Positions 33,836 to 43,472 of a stretch of 64,000 bases of DNA are shown here, piece after piece. The notes below the pieces were generated by a model. That model was not told where the DNA came from and ran no database searches. It worked only from the letters and a program-made list of their open reading frames with translations. A program made the translations under genes and the position numbers. Position 1 is the stretch's first letter. Every line of letters starts with the position of its first letter. The DNA comes from Phycisphaera sp. (GTDB lineage Bacteria; Planctomycetota; Phycisphaerae; Phycisphaerales; Phycisphaeraceae): contig WGMF01000006.1 of NCBI GenBank assembly GCA_016125215.1, positions 62,001 through 126,000 of the forward strand. The letters run 5' to 3'.

Positions 33836-35481
33836 CAGAGGTCCGCCCTCATGGAGACGCGCATGACTTCTTCCAATGTCGTGGTGCCCTGGCCGACCTT
33901 GATTAAGCCGTCGTCGCACAGGCTCCTCATACCGGCGCGGCGGGCGGCGTCGTTGATCTGCGCCGCGGTGGCGTGGGTCTGGATCAGGCTGCGCACCTCC
34001 GAGCCGATGGTCAGCAATTCGAAGCACCCGGCTCGCCCGTGATACCCGGTGCCGCGGCAGTGATCGCAACCGGTGCCCTTACGAAAACGCTTACGCTCTT
34101 CGTCCGTCGGGGCAAAGCACAGCGAGGTCAACTCATCGGAAGTCGGCGTGTCATGTTTGGCGCAGTGTCGGCAGACCCGGCGGACAAGCCGCTGCGCGAG
34201 CACACCGACAAGCGAGCTGCCGATGAGGTAAGGCTCGATACCCAGGTCGAGCAGTCGCGTCACGGCACTGGCGGCGTCGTTGGTGTGCAGCGTGCTGAAC
34301 ACGAGGTGGCCCGTGAGCGCAGCCTGGATCGCCATCACCGCGGTCTCGCGGTCGCGGATCTCGCCGATCATCACGATGTCGGGGTCCTGCCGCAGCACGC
34401 TCCGCAGGCCGCTGGCAAAGGTCATACCCTTCTTGTCGCTGATCTGGATCTGGCTGATGCCGTCGAGCTGGTACTCGATCGGGTCTTCGAGGGTGATGAT
34501 GTTGCGTTGCGTGGAGTTGATCTGCCCGAGCGCGGCGTAGAGCGTGGTGCTCTTACCCGAGCCGGTCGGCCCGGTGACGAGGATCAGGCCGTGCTCGACA
34601 TTGATGAGTTTGGCAAAACGCGCGAGGTCTCGCCGGTCCATGCCCAGTTCGTCGAGGGTGTAGAGCCGTGCGCTCTTGTCGAGCAAACGGATGACGACAC
34701 GCTCACCGTGCGAAGCGGGCACGGTCGAGACGCGCAGGTCGATCACTCGGTCGCCGACCTGCACGGTGGCGCGGCCGTCCTGCGGCAGGCGTTTCTCGGC
34801 GATGTTCATCTTCGCCATCACCTTCACCCGGCTGACGACCTCTTCCTGAACTCCCAGGGGCAGGTCGAAGATGTCAAAGAGCACGCCGTCGATCCGCATG
34901 CGCACGACGAGCCGGCTCTCGTAGGGTTGGATGTGGATGTCGGAGGCCTGTTGTTGCACAGCCTCGAACAGGACCAGGTTGACGAGCTTGATGACCGGGG
35001 CGCGGTCGGCGTTGTTGAGCAGGTCCTCCCGGCTTTCGAGGCTGCGGACCTCTTCGATCACGCTCTGGCTGTCGAGGGATTCGACAAACTCGTGCGCTGC
35101 GCCGGTCTGCTGGCCGTAGGCCTGGTTGATCGAGAGCAGGACCTGCTTTTCATCAGCCTCGAAGGGTTCGATCCGGCAGCCGAGGAATCGGCGGAGCACG
35201 TCGAAGGTCTGGTGGTCCGTGACATCCGCGGCGGCCAGGGGGATCGAACCGTGGTCGCTCGCAAGGCCGAGCACCTTCTTGTTGCGTGCGAACTCGATGG
35301 GGACGCTCTTGATGAACTGTGCCGAGGCGTGGGCCTTGCCCCAGTCGACGCCCCCGGGCTGCGGGATACCAACAGGTTGTAAGTCCGTATCACTCACAAT
35401 GACGCCCCGTGGGTGGGTCGGGTCCGCGTCGTTCAAACGCTCATCCGGCTGCACACGTGATTGGTTGGATATCGTGGCCAT
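33835..35481 (-). CDS. gspE: Type II secretion system ATPase GspE
   Basis: A 548-residue hexameric secretion ATPase. The N-terminal domain has a VDWGKAHASAQFIKSVP region and the FLGCRIEPFEAD segment. The nucleotide-binding half has GPTGSGKS (304-311), an Asp box (NIITLEDPIEY), the Walker B line DPDIVMIGEIRDRETA and the His box TGHLVFSTLHTNDA. A zinc site of two CxxC pairs (CRHC and CDHC) is present. It powers pseudopilus extension. It is the second gene of the T2SS part, 16 bases after gspD. Confidence 0.95.
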   Translation of the reverse strand: MATISNQSRVQPDERLNDADPTHPRGVIVSDTDLQPVGIPQPGGVDWGKAHASAQFIKSVPIEFARNKKVLGLASDHGSIPLAAADVTDHQTFDVLRRFLGCRIEPFEADEKQVLLSINQAYGQQTGAAHEFVESLDSQSVIEEVRSLESREDLLNNADRAPVIKLVNLVLFEAVQQQASDIHIQPYESRLVVRMRIDGVLFDIFDLPLGVQEEVVSRVKVMAKMNIAEKRLPQDGRATVQVGDRVIDLRVSTVPASHGERVVIRLLDKSARLYTLDELGMDRRDLARFAKLINVEHGLILVTGPTGSGKSTTLYAALGQINSTQRNIITLEDPIEYQLDGISQIQISDKKGMTFASGLRSVLRQDPDIVMIGEIRDRETAVMAIQAALTGHLVFSTLHTNDAASAVTRLLDLGIEPYLIGSSLVGVLAQRLVRRVCRHCAKHDTPTSDELTSLCFAPTDEERKRFRKGTGCDHCRGTGYHGRAGCFELLTIGSEVRSLIQTHATAAQINDAARRAGMRSLCDDGLIKVGQGTTTLEEVMRVSMRADL

Positions 35482-35497
35482 GCTTCTCCCCTCCCGG

Positions 35498-37786
35498 TTA
35501 TTTGATCGACACGGGCGAGCTCTGCGGGAAGTCGCCGACTACGCCGGCTTGTCCCGCCGCGGTGCCCGAGAGGACCTTGAGGTCGGCAAATTCATCGTCA
35601 CGCAGGATCACCGCGCGGATGAAGACAAAGAGCGTCTGCTTCGTCTTGCTGTTGCTCCGGCTGGAAAAGAGGTATTCCAGAAGCGGGACGCGCCCGAGGA
35701 ACGGCACACGGTCGACCGCGTCGGAGAGGGTCTCGCGTGTGAGGCCGCCAACGATGATCGTGTACCCGTCGGGGATTGTGGCAATGCTGGCCAGGGAGTT
35801 GGTCTGCCTTGCCGGGGGCAGCGGCGTGTCCGCGGTGGTGGTGGCCTCGGTGAAGCTGCTGAGAGTGATCGAGTAATCGAGCTTGAGGTGGTCGCCCTCG
35901 CTGATCTGCGGGGTGATCTTGATGCGTGTGCCTGCCGAGGCAAAACCGCCGAAACTGGTGGTGGCGCCGGCGACGCCCGAGGCGTTGGTCGTGGCGTAAG
36001 GCTCTTCGCGTTCACTGATGAGTTCGCCGACGGCGTTGTCGTTGACGAGGACGCTTGGGCGGGAGACGACCTTGGCGTGTGTGTCGGACTCGAGGGCGCG
36101 GATGACGATGTTGGCAATGTCGGCGCTGACAAGTGTGCCGTTGAAACCCAGGCCGGGCTTGATCGTCAGTTCCCCCGTGCCCGCGTCCACGGTGCTCAGA
36201 CCGAAGGAACTGAAGTTGAGCACCTTGCCCTTGGAGCCGTTGACTTTTTCATTGCTCGAAATCTCGACGCCCAGCGAGAAGCCGTCGGTCGTGTCGAGGA
36301 CGACGACCGTGGCTTCGATGAGCACCTGTGGCCGACGGACATCGAGCCGTTTGATGAGCTTCTCATAGAGCACCTGTCGCTCCGGCTCGGCGATGATGAT
36401 GATCGTGTTGGACTCCTTGTCGGCGATCAGCCGCGCATCGGGCAGGGTGACGGAGCCGCCGGTCTGCGAGTGACCGGAGTCGTTGCCCGGTTGCGTGAGT
36501 CCCGGGGTCACATTCTGTTGGGTCGGGCCGGCGTAGACCGTGTCGCGGTTGGCGTCGGTGTTGCCTCGGGATTGTGGGGCCAGGCCCTGCGCGGTGACGC
36601 CATCCACGCTGACCGATCCAAGACCGCTCTGTCCCTCGATGCTCGAGAGAGTGGAGAGGACGTCCGTGGCCTTGGCGTTCTGAAGCTTGTAGAAGCGGAT
36701 CGGGCTTTGCGACTCGGAGCGGGGAGCGTCCATCGACTCGACGACGGCTTGAGTGCGTTCAAGGATTTCGGGCGTCGCGGTCACGATGAGCATGTTGGAT
36801 TCACGCACGACGACCGACTTGTAGAGACGATCCACGACCGTCTCGCCGAGCGTTCTCTTGATCGCGTCATCGATCTGCTGGGCGCCGACGGATTTGACGG
36901 CGTAGGCTCGGGTCTGCAAGTTCAGGTTGATATCGATGGACCGCAATAGACCCAGTGCGTTTTCGATCTGTTCCTCTTTGCCGATGAGCACGAGCCGATT
37001 GGTGCGGTCGTCGGTGGTGACGGTGGGCAGGAGAGCCTGGGCTTCGGGTGTGTTGCCCTTGGCCTTGACCTGGGCCGAGAGAAGGTCGTTGAGCCGTTTC
37101 TGCGCGTCGCCGACGGAGAGGTTGACGACGGGAACAAACCGCATCTCGGGCGGCTTGCCGGGCTGGTCGGCCAGCGCGATCATCTTCTCGATGCCGACCA
37201 TGTTGGAGGCGTAATCGGTGATGACCATCGTGCCCAGGTCGGCCATGGAAATCACGTTGGCGTTAGGCCCGGAGAGGAAGGGACCGATCAACTGCTCGAT
37301 ACGCTGCGTGGTGGTGTTCTTGAGGCGGATCACCCGCGTGACGGCGGAAGCCAAGCGCTCCTGGCCCTTGACCGTGTTGTCCTGCCCCGGCCCCGCCGAA
37401 GCCGCGACGAGCGATGTGAGCTGCGTCACACGCATCATGCCCGGCACCTCGGTGGGCACGATCACAAGGCCTTTGATCTTCATCGCGCTGTCGAGCAACG
37501 TCATCAGTGACGAAACGGGGATCGGCTCGTTGGTCTTGATCGTGATCCGTCGGCCGGTGATCTGCTCGTCGTAGATGAAATTGATGCCCAGGCGCTTGCC
37601 GACGTACTCCGCAAGGGCCTGGACCTCCATGTTGTCGGGGAAGTTGAGTGTGACGAGCTCATCACCGGTTGCGTTCGGAGCCGGTGCGTCATCCGCCGCA
37701 GCGACGCCCGACCAGAGCGCGCCGATGAGTATCACCGCTATTGCGATGTGCCGCGTCAATGGGTATCGGGGGGGTTGTGCTGTCAT
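35498..37786 (-). CDS. gspD: Type II secretion system secretin GspD
   Basis: A 762-residue outer-membrane channel. It has a signal peptide (IAIAVILIGALWSGVAAA), an N0 domain (VTLNFPDNMEVQALAEYVG) and N1-N3 repeats with a Gly/Thr/Asn-rich linker (about 400-450). The secretin core includes RPQVLIEATVVVLD and the terminal VPFLGRVPLLEYLFSSRS line. A short tail ends the protein; no S-domain for pilotin binding is obvious. It starts the gsp run, 55 bases after the TPR gene of the Ton operon. Confidence 0.95.
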   Translation of the reverse strand: MTAQPPRYPLTRHIAIAVILIGALWSGVAAADDAPAPNATGDELVTLNFPDNMEVQALAEYVGKRLGINFIYDEQITGRRITIKTNEPIPVSSLMTLLDSAMKIKGLVIVPTEVPGMMRVTQLTSLVAASAGPGQDNTVKGQERLASAVTRVIRLKNTTTQRIEQLIGPFLSGPNANVISMADLGTMVITDYASNMVGIEKMIALADQPGKPPEMRFVPVVNLSVGDAQKRLNDLLSAQVKAKGNTPEAQALLPTVTTDDRTNRLVLIGKEEQIENALGLLRSIDINLNLQTRAYAVKSVGAQQIDDAIKRTLGETVVDRLYKSVVVRESNMLIVTATPEILERTQAVVESMDAPRSESQSPIRFYKLQNAKATDVLSTLSSIEGQSGLGSVSVDGVTAQGLAPQSRGNTDANRDTVYAGPTQQNVTPGLTQPGNDSGHSQTGGSVTLPDARLIADKESNTIIIIAEPERQVLYEKLIKRLDVRRPQVLIEATVVVLDTTDGFSLGVEISSNEKVNGSKGKVLNFSSFGLSTVDAGTGELTIKPGLGFNGTLVSADIANIVIRALESDTHAKVVSRPSVLVNDNAVGELISEREEPYATTNASGVAGATTSFGGFASAGTRIKITPQISEGDHLKLDYSITLSSFTEATTTADTPLPPARQTNSLASIATIPDGYTIIVGGLTRETLSDAVDRVPFLGRVPLLEYLFSSRSNSKTKQTLFVFIRAVILRDDEFADLKVLSGTAAGQAGVVGDFPQSSPVSIK

Positions 37787-37841
37787 TGCTGTCTCCTCTC
37801 CCCTGATGGTTTGCCATCGATACGCTCCCCCGCTTCACCCG

Positions 37842-39284
37842 TCAGTTGGACTTGGCTGCACGCTCGACCTGGTCGAGGAACTTCTGCACGTTTTCGCGCG
37901 GCTTGAGCTGCTGGGCGCTGCGCAGCAGGATCAGCGCGTCGTCGTATTTGCCCATGCCCACGAGCAGCTGCGCGTGACGGACCTTGGCGTCGGCCTCGAA
38001 GCTGGGCAGGTTTTCCGCACGCTGGTAGAGGAGGATCGCCTCTTCCGGTTTGTTGTTGCGGGCCTTGTATTGACCGAGCAGGATCAAGGCCTCCCCGTCC
38101 TGCGGGTCGAGGTCGATCGTCTCCTGAAGGACCTTGGCCTCCTCCTCACCCGCGCCCTCGGCGACGGCCAGGCGGGCACGGAGCTTGAGCAGGTCTTTCT
38201 TGTCGCTGTCCTTGAGCTTGTCGCCACGCAGTTCGTAGATGCTCGCCAGCATGTCCCTGGTCTGACCGTTGGCACCGCGGGCCGCGAGCACCTTGGCGGC
38301 GCGGATCGCCCGCTCGGGGCCGACCCGCTCACTCATCTTCATCGCGCGGGTGTAGTCCGTCACCGCGAGGTCGAACAGTTCATTGTTGATGTAGATGTCG
38401 GCCAGGGTGTTGAGGCTCTCGGGCGTGGACTTGCCCAACTGGTCGACGACCTCGTAGTTCTCGGCGGCCTTCATGGGCTGGCCCATGCCGATGTAGGCGT
38501 TGGCCTGGAAGAGCCAGAACGTGGCGTTGGACTTGTCGTCCTCGATGAACTGCCCGAACAACGTCGCGGCCTCGGCGAAGCGCTGCTGCTTGAAGAGCGC
38601 CTGCGCCAGGCCCATCTTCCAGTCCTGCGTCTTGGGGTCGAGCAGGATCGCCATCCGGTAAGCGGTCTCAGCCGAGAGGGGCTTTTCCGTCTGCGAGTAG
38701 CAGTAACCCAGAAGCCCGAACATCAGCGAGTCCCCCCCGCCGAGTTCGACGACGCGCGTCAGGGCCGGCAGGGCCTCGGCGTATTGGTTGAGACGGATGT
38801 AACAGATCGCCATGTTCTGCCAGGCACGCTGGAATCGGGGGAAGCCGTCGGGCGGGTCGCTGACCGCTTTCTTGTATTCCGTCAAAGCCTCTTCCCACTT
38901 GCCGTCAGCAAAGTGGATGTTGCCCAGATAGAAATCGACCGCGGGACTCGAGGCTTTGGTTCGGCTCTTGATGAGCAGGTCCTGCGCCTCCTGCAGTTTG
39001 TTTTCCTGTTGCAGCTTGTTGAACGCCTGGAGCGTTTTCTTGTCTTCCTCGGTGAGGCGCGGTTCGACGTCGCTGACGGAGATGAAGCTCTCCATGAAGC
39101 GCTTCTGGAAAGCCGGGCTGTTCCACATGTCCAGCGACATGAGCGGGGGCGTGGCCTGCGTGTAAGGCACGGTCGGCTGGGCGGAGTCCTGGGCCTTGAG
39201 CGTCGTTGACCCCAGCGCGAGCAGAGCCGCGGCGCAGGCAACGGTAAACGTGTTGGGAATCGAGGAGTCGTTTTTGCTGTTCAT
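37842..39284 (-). CDS. Secreted TPR-repeat protein of the Ton operon
   Basis: A 480-residue protein with a signal peptide (VACAAALLALGSTTLKAQ) and at least eight tetratricopeptide-like repeats (for example FNKLQQENKLQEAQDLLIKS, NMAICYIRLNQYAEALPAL, LNTLADIYINNELFDLAV). It lies directly after tonB (2-base gap), as in other operons of the DUF3450-ExbB-ExbD-TonB-TPR type. It is probably a periplasmic scaffold needed for energised uptake. Start 39284 is chosen at the signal peptide; the longer frame to 39371 overlaps tonB. Confidence 0.85.
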   Translation of the reverse strand: MNSKNDSSIPNTFTVACAAALLALGSTTLKAQDSAQPTVPYTQATPPLMSLDMWNSPAFQKRFMESFISVSDVEPRLTEEDKKTLQAFNKLQQENKLQEAQDLLIKSRTKASSPAVDFYLGNIHFADGKWEEALTEYKKAVSDPPDGFPRFQRAWQNMAICYIRLNQYAEALPALTRVVELGGGDSLMFGLLGYCYSQTEKPLSAETAYRMAILLDPKTQDWKMGLAQALFKQQRFAEAATLFGQFIEDDKSNATFWLFQANAYIGMGQPMKAAENYEVVDQLGKSTPESLNTLADIYINNELFDLAVTDYTRAMKMSERVGPERAIRAAKVLAARGANGQTRDMLASIYELRGDKLKDSDKKDLLKLRARLAVAEGAGEEEAKVLQETIDLDPQDGEALILLGQYKARNNKPEEAILLYQRAENLPSFEADAKVRHAQLLVGMGKYDDALILLRSAQQLKPRENVQKFLDQVERAAKSN

Positions 39285-39286
39285 CG

Positions 39287-39952
39287 CTAGTTCTCTTTGG
39301 GGAACGTGATGGGCACGCGCATGCGGAAGCGGACCGGCTGCCCGTTGCGCTTGCCCGGCTCGAAGCGCCACTGCTTGACGGCGTTGAGGGCCGGGTCGTT
39401 GAATAACGGGTTGGAACTTTTCTGCACGATCGGGCTTTCGACTCGGCCCTGCGCGTTGACGAGGAAGATGACGTAGACCGTGGCCGGCGATTTTTTCCGC
39501 AGGTCGTTGGTCAGTTGCGGGCCGGGCTGATAGATCACGCGCGGCTGCTGGTCGAGGTCGGAGAGGGAGAAGATCGAATCGACCTCCGAGCCGCTGGCTA
39601 CGTCCGTGGGCAGCTTGACCATGGTGTCGCCGTCGAGCGAGCCGACGCCGCCGGTGCCGACGTTGAGCGCCAGCTCGATCTGTGACAGGTCCAGAGGCGT
39701 GACCTCTTCCTGCAGCTCTGGGGGTTCCTCTTGTTTTTCTTCTTCCTTGGGCGGCTCTTCCGGGGGAGGCGGGGGCGGCGGCGGGATGTTCGCGGTATCC
39801 ACCGCCTGCACGACGAGGTCCGTCGCGGGTTTCTGGCTGATCGCCTGCATCAAAGGCAGCACCATGAAGAGCACCAGAGTCAACGACACCGCCGCGAGCA
39901 TGACGATGATGCCGTGGACCAGTTCACCCAGGATGCTTCGCCGACGTTTCAT
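39287..39952 (-). CDS. tonB: TonB family energy transducer
   Basis: A 221-residue protein with an N-terminal helix (IIVMLAAVSLTLVLFMVLPLM) and a periplasmic linker of eight prolines followed by alternating Glu/Lys/Pro. The C-terminal TonB fold is PATVYVIFLVNAQGRVESPIV to FNDPALNAVKQWRFEPGKRNGQPV. It transmits proton-motive energy from ExbB/ExbD to outer-membrane receptors. It is separated from exbD by 10 bases. The receptor partner is probably encoded six genes upstream in the same operon. Confidence 0.93.
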   Translation of the reverse strand: MKRRRSILGELVHGIIVMLAAVSLTLVLFMVLPLMQAISQKPATDLVVQAVDTANIPPPPPPPPEEPPKEEEKQEEPPELQEEVTPLDLSQIELALNVGTGGVGSLDGDTMVKLPTDVASGSEVDSIFSLSDLDQQPRVIYQPGPQLTNDLRKKSPATVYVIFLVNAQGRVESPIVQKSSNPLFNDPALNAVKQWRFEPGKRNGQPVRFRMRVPITFPKEN

Positions 39953-39962
39953 AACCTTGAGT

Positions 39963-40376
39963 TCAACCTTTGGGCTTGAGGCTTGCGAGGCTCACCTTCA
40001 CCGCGCCGGCGAGCTTGGCTTCGTCGATCACTCGCACGAGCAGGCCCGATTGCGAGTGCTGGTCAGCCTGGATAATCACGGGGATGTCTTCTTTCTGGAG
40101 CATCCGCTTGACGAGGGGCTGCACACCGCTGATGCCGATCTCGCGCCCGCCGTAGACGACCTCGCCCTTGGCGGTCAGCGCGATGAGGATGCTGTTCTTC
40201 TCCAGCCGTTGCGAGGAGGCGGCCTGCGGCTTGTCGACCTCGACGCCGGTCTCCTCGACGAACGTCGTGGTCACGATGAAGAAGATCAGCAGGATGAAGA
40301 CGCAGTCGATCATGGGCGACATGTCGATGCCGCCCTCGCCGCCGTCGTCACCGCCTGAATCTCTGAACCGTGCCAT
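39963..40376 (-). CDS. exbD: Biopolymer transport protein ExbD
   Basis: A 137-residue protein with a short cytoplasmic N-terminus and one membrane helix that carries the functional Asp ([19 protein letters not shown]). The periplasmic domain includes [20 protein letters not shown]. It forms the proton-driven stator with ExbB. It sits 24 bases after exbB. Confidence 0.93.
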   Translation of the reverse strand: MARFRDSGGDDGGEGGIDMSPMIDCVFILLIFFIVTTTFVEETGVEVDKPQAASSQRLEKNSILIALTAKGEVVYGGREIGISGVQPLVKRMLQKEDIPVIIQADQHSQSGLLVRVIDEAKLAGAVKVSLASLKPKG

Positions 40377-40400
40377 GGGGTATCTCCTGTGTGCCTGGGG

Positions 40401-41075
40401 TCAGGCTGCGGACTTCGTGTTGAGGCTCTTTCGGTAAAGGGTCTGTGTGCAGATCGATTCGAGGTGCGCCAGGAAGGCGACGTAGCGGTCGTATTTTCGA
40501 GTCATCTGGTAGCTGAAGAACAAGCCGGGCAGCGCGACGACGAGGCCGGTCTCGGTCGTGATGAGGGCTTCGGAGATGCCCTTGGCAATCATGGCCATGG
40601 TCTTGTCGCCGCCGGAGCCTGTGGCCAAAGCGTTGAAGGTGGCGAGCATGCCGGTGACGGTCCCGAACAGGCCCAGGAGCGGCGCGACGGTGACGCAGAT
40701 CTTCATCAGGCGCAGGTCGCGTTTGAACGGGGCAATTTCGGTGGTCTGCAGGCCGTTGAAAACATCGGACATCTCGGCGACCGAGTGGGCGCTGAAAAGC
40801 GAGTTGAGCAGGTCGCCGACCGGGCCGCGGCGCTGCGACGGATCGTCCACCCACCCGCGGAGCTTCCTGTCGTTGAGCGATAAGAAGCCCTTCTCACGGA
40901 AGCGCAGCTGGATGTGGAACCCGAAGACAAAAAGGATCAGCGCATCGAGGGCGATGGCGATCATGGCTGGTCCGCCGTCGACCCAGATGCGCTGAGCCTG
41001 GTGCAGGAGGTGTTCAAGATAGATCGGGATCTGGTCCACGTGGGTCTCGTATGGCTTGTGCGATAGTCGATTCAC
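40401..41075 (-). CDS. exbB: MotA/TolQ/ExbB proton channel protein (small form)
   Basis: A 224-residue protein with three membrane helices. It carries the family lines MKICVTVAPLLGLFGTVTGML and GISEALITTETGLVVALPGL. It is the inner-membrane channel of the Ton energiser. It follows the larger ExbB-like gene by 11 bases, giving two channel paralogues in one operon, as in Vibrio TonB2-type systems. Confidence 0.9.
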   Translation of the reverse strand: MNRLSHKPYETHVDQIPIYLEHLLHQAQRIWVDGGPAMIAIALDALILFVFGFHIQLRFREKGFLSLNDRKLRGWVDDPSQRRGPVGDLLNSLFSAHSVAEMSDVFNGLQTTEIAPFKRDLRLMKICVTVAPLLGLFGTVTGMLATFNALATGSGGDKTMAMIAKGISEALITTETGLVVALPGLFFSYQMTRKYDRYVAFLAHLESICTQTLYRKSLNTKSAA

Positions 41076-41086
41076 TTACACGCAAA

Positions 41087-42574
41087 TCAGGCGGCTTTTT
41101 CCATCTCGGCCATCGGGGTCTTGGTGAGCTGGTTGAGGTATGCGATGGCGGCCTTTTCCATCTGGTCCACGATGCTCTTGGCCCTGCGTGAGAGGAAGGC
41201 GTAGATCAGCAGGGAGGGGATCGCCACCATCAGGCCGTATTCGGTCGTGATGAGGGCTTCGGAGATCCCGCTGGAGAGGGTCTTGACGTCGCCGGTGCCG
41301 AACACGGTGATGAGGGTGAAGGTGTTCATGATGCCCGTCACGGTCCCGAGCAGGCCGAAGAGCGGCGCCGCGGAGGAGGTGATGGCAATCATGGGCAGGA
41401 ACCTGTTGAGGCTCAGGCGTGTCGAGAGGACCTGTTCGTACATGACCTCTTCGATAAGGTCCTTGGGTTCTTTGATGTGCTCAGCCCCGACGGTGAGCAT
41501 CTTGCCGGTCGGCCCACTCATGGCCTTGGCCTTCTGCAGCGCGCCGCCGGCGTCCTTGCGGGCAACCGCCGCGATGAACTCTTCGATCCTGCGGTTGCTC
41601 GGCGATCGGACCAGCGACATGGTGATGAGCTTGAACAACGCCACGAGCAGCGCGATCCCCGCGAGGATGAAGATCGGGATCATGACCGGGCCACCCTTCT
41701 TGATGTGCTGCATCAGGGTGTCCTTGGTCGAGGCGATCACGTGGGCGTTGCCCAGCGAAGGGTCGAAGGGAAAGGTCTTGCCGGAGCCTTGGACCAGGGC
41801 GTCGGCGGCCTGGGTGTCCTCGGGTTTTTCGTAGGGGATGACGTTGGGTTCGAGCGAACCGAGGCGTTGCTCGGCACTGCCGATGGCGTGGCCATCCTTG
41901 GCACGGAAGATGGCCGACGGGCCGATGAGCACGAACGTGCCGTCGGTGACCAGACCGGTCGAGTCGACCGCCTTGCCGTCAAACCGTGTCCCGCCCAGCG
42001 CGTCTTCCAATCGGTCGAGCGACGTGGTGAGCAGCTTGACCTGCTGGGCAAAGACCTCCTGCGCGGTGAGCGATTCGTTCTCAGCCGCGAGCTTGGCCTC
42101 GTCGACCGCGTTCTGGAAACGCTGCAGTTCGGAGATGTGCAGGCCGGCCTCGAAGTTGCGGATGTATTCGCTGATGAGGTTCGAGAGGTAGGTCGCCTCT
42201 TCCTGGCGCGATTTGATCTGGCTGTTGAGGTTGCCCTTGTCGAGCGTTCGGCTGACCAAAAGCCTGTCGGCCTGCTGGTATTCCTGTCGCACCGAGATCA
42301 GCTCGGCTTCGAGCTTGCTGAGTTCCTGGCTTCGCGGCAGCAGGTCGTCGTTCTTCTTCCTGGACAGCTCTTCGAGGTCTTTGATGCTCTTTTCAAGCTG
42401 CTGCTTGATCGACAACGTGACGCTGTCGAACGAGGTGTCGGGCTTGACCTCGCTGGGGATCACGGGGGACTGCTCCGCAGCGTCGCCGGCGGGTCCGGGG
42501 GCGTCTTGTGCCACAGCGACAGCGGTGAAGGCCAGGGCTAAGCCGAGGGTCGGGATCAGGAGATTGCGTTTCAT
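41087..42574 (-). CDS. Large MotA/TolQ/ExbB protein with periplasmic coiled-coil domain
   Basis: A 495-residue protein with a signal peptide (LLIPTLGLALAFTAVAVAQ) and a periplasmic region of about 270 residues with a long coiled coil (KSIKDLEELSRKKNDDLLPRS and following). A membrane helix (MIPIFILAGIALLVALFKLI) and a MotA/ExbB domain with SSAAPLFGLLGTVTGIM and ISEALITTEYGLMVAIPSLL follow. It corresponds to the TtpC-like component that works beside ExbB-ExbD-TonB. It lies between DUF3450 and exbB. Confidence 0.9.
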   Translation of the reverse strand: MKRNLLIPTLGLALAFTAVAVAQDAPGPAGDAAEQSPVIPSEVKPDTSFDSVTLSIKQQLEKSIKDLEELSRKKNDDLLPRSQELSKLEAELISVRQEYQQADRLLVSRTLDKGNLNSQIKSRQEEATYLSNLISEYIRNFEAGLHISELQRFQNAVDEAKLAAENESLTAQEVFAQQVKLLTTSLDRLEDALGGTRFDGKAVDSTGLVTDGTFVLIGPSAIFRAKDGHAIGSAEQRLGSLEPNVIPYEKPEDTQAADALVQGSGKTFPFDPSLGNAHVIASTKDTLMQHIKKGGPVMIPIFILAGIALLVALFKLITMSLVRSPSNRRIEEFIAAVARKDAGGALQKAKAMSGPTGKMLTVGAEHIKEPKDLIEEVMYEQVLSTRLSLNRFLPMIAITSSAAPLFGLLGTVTGIMNTFTLITVFGTGDVKTLSSGISEALITTEYGLMVAIPSLLIYAFLSRRAKSIVDQMEKAAIAYLNQLTKTPMAEMEKAA

Positions 42575-42604
42575 GGTGATGGGCCTTGGTATCGGATTTC
42601 GTTT

Positions 42605-43435
42605 TCAGTTGAGTTCGACCGGGAGGTTGACGTAGGTGGCGACCTGTTCGTTCTTGAAGATGGCAATGGCTTTGGCAATGCGGTCGGCCGCGTCGTCAGC
42701 CGGGGTCCACTTCCAGCCCTCGTCGGTCGCGGTGCCCACGCCGGCGTGCTGGTTGTTGCCGCTGACGTAGTAGCCCTGGCCGAGGCCGACGTACAGGGCC
42801 GTCACCTCGACCACCGAGCCGTCCGCCAGTGTGCGGACCTCGCTCGTCACCGTGATCTCACGGTCGAGCTTGTTCAGAGCGTTGAGCACGCCGACCACGT
42901 TCTGGAAACGCAGCGACAGCGAGAGCGTCGTCTCATCGGGGTTGGTCGGGATGCTCTGGCTCAGCACACGGACCTTCTCGCGCACCGCGTCGGGCAGGCG
43001 GGTGAGCATCTTGAGCGTGCGCTTCTCGAGCGTGGCAATCGTGCCGGTCAGTGAGTCGGCCGCGGCCTTGAGCTTCTCGTTTTCGTCGATAAGCTTTTGC
43101 CGCTGGGTGTCCGCCTCGGTGATGTTCGACTGCGTCTCCTTGATCTTTTCACACAGGCCCTCGATGTCGCGCTTGACCAGACCGATCTGCTGGTCGAGCA
43201 GCTCGCGTGAGGATTCCCACTGCTCTTTTTCCTTGGTGATGAGCTGGCTGTTCTCGACCCACTTCTGGAGCATGGTGCGTGTGGTGTCGATCTCGCCCTC
43301 ACCGTCACCGACCGCGACGACGGCGGGCAGGAGCAACGCCACAGCGACGAGCAGGCACAGGGTCAGCCGGGTGCGTCGTGGGTTTGTCCGACCGGTCCGG
43401 GCCGTGACGGGGGTGCGTTGGGTGGATGGGTGCAT
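42605..43435 (-). CDS. DUF3450 family periplasmic coiled-coil protein of the Ton operon
   Basis: A 276-residue protein with a basic N-terminus, a signal or anchor helix (LTLCLLVAVALLLPAVVAVG) and a long coiled coil (ENSQLITKEKEQWESSREL through DENEKLKAAAD). It ends with the YVGLGQGYYVSG-like line diagnostic of DUF3450. This family is nearly always the first gene of TtpC-type Ton operons, as here. The mechanism is not known. Confidence 0.88.
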   Translation of the reverse strand: MHPSTQRTPVTARTGRTNPRRTRLTLCLLVAVALLLPAVVAVGDGEGEIDTTRTMLQKWVENSQLITKEKEQWESSRELLDQQIGLVKRDIEGLCEKIKETQSNITEADTQRQKLIDENEKLKAAADSLTGTIATLEKRTLKMLTRLPDAVREKVRVLSQSIPTNPDETTLSLSLRFQNVVGVLNALNKLDREITVTSEVRTLADGSVVEVTALYVGLGQGYYVSGNNQHAGVGTATDEGWKWTPADDAADRIAKAIAIFKNEQVATYVNLPVELN

Positions 43436-43472
43436 GGTTTTCCTCTCGGGTCGTGTGCTTGTGTGGTGAGGG

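Noticed and set aside
33973-35382. A 469-codon open frame on the plus strand
   Set aside because: Antisense to gspE, whose motifs are complete.
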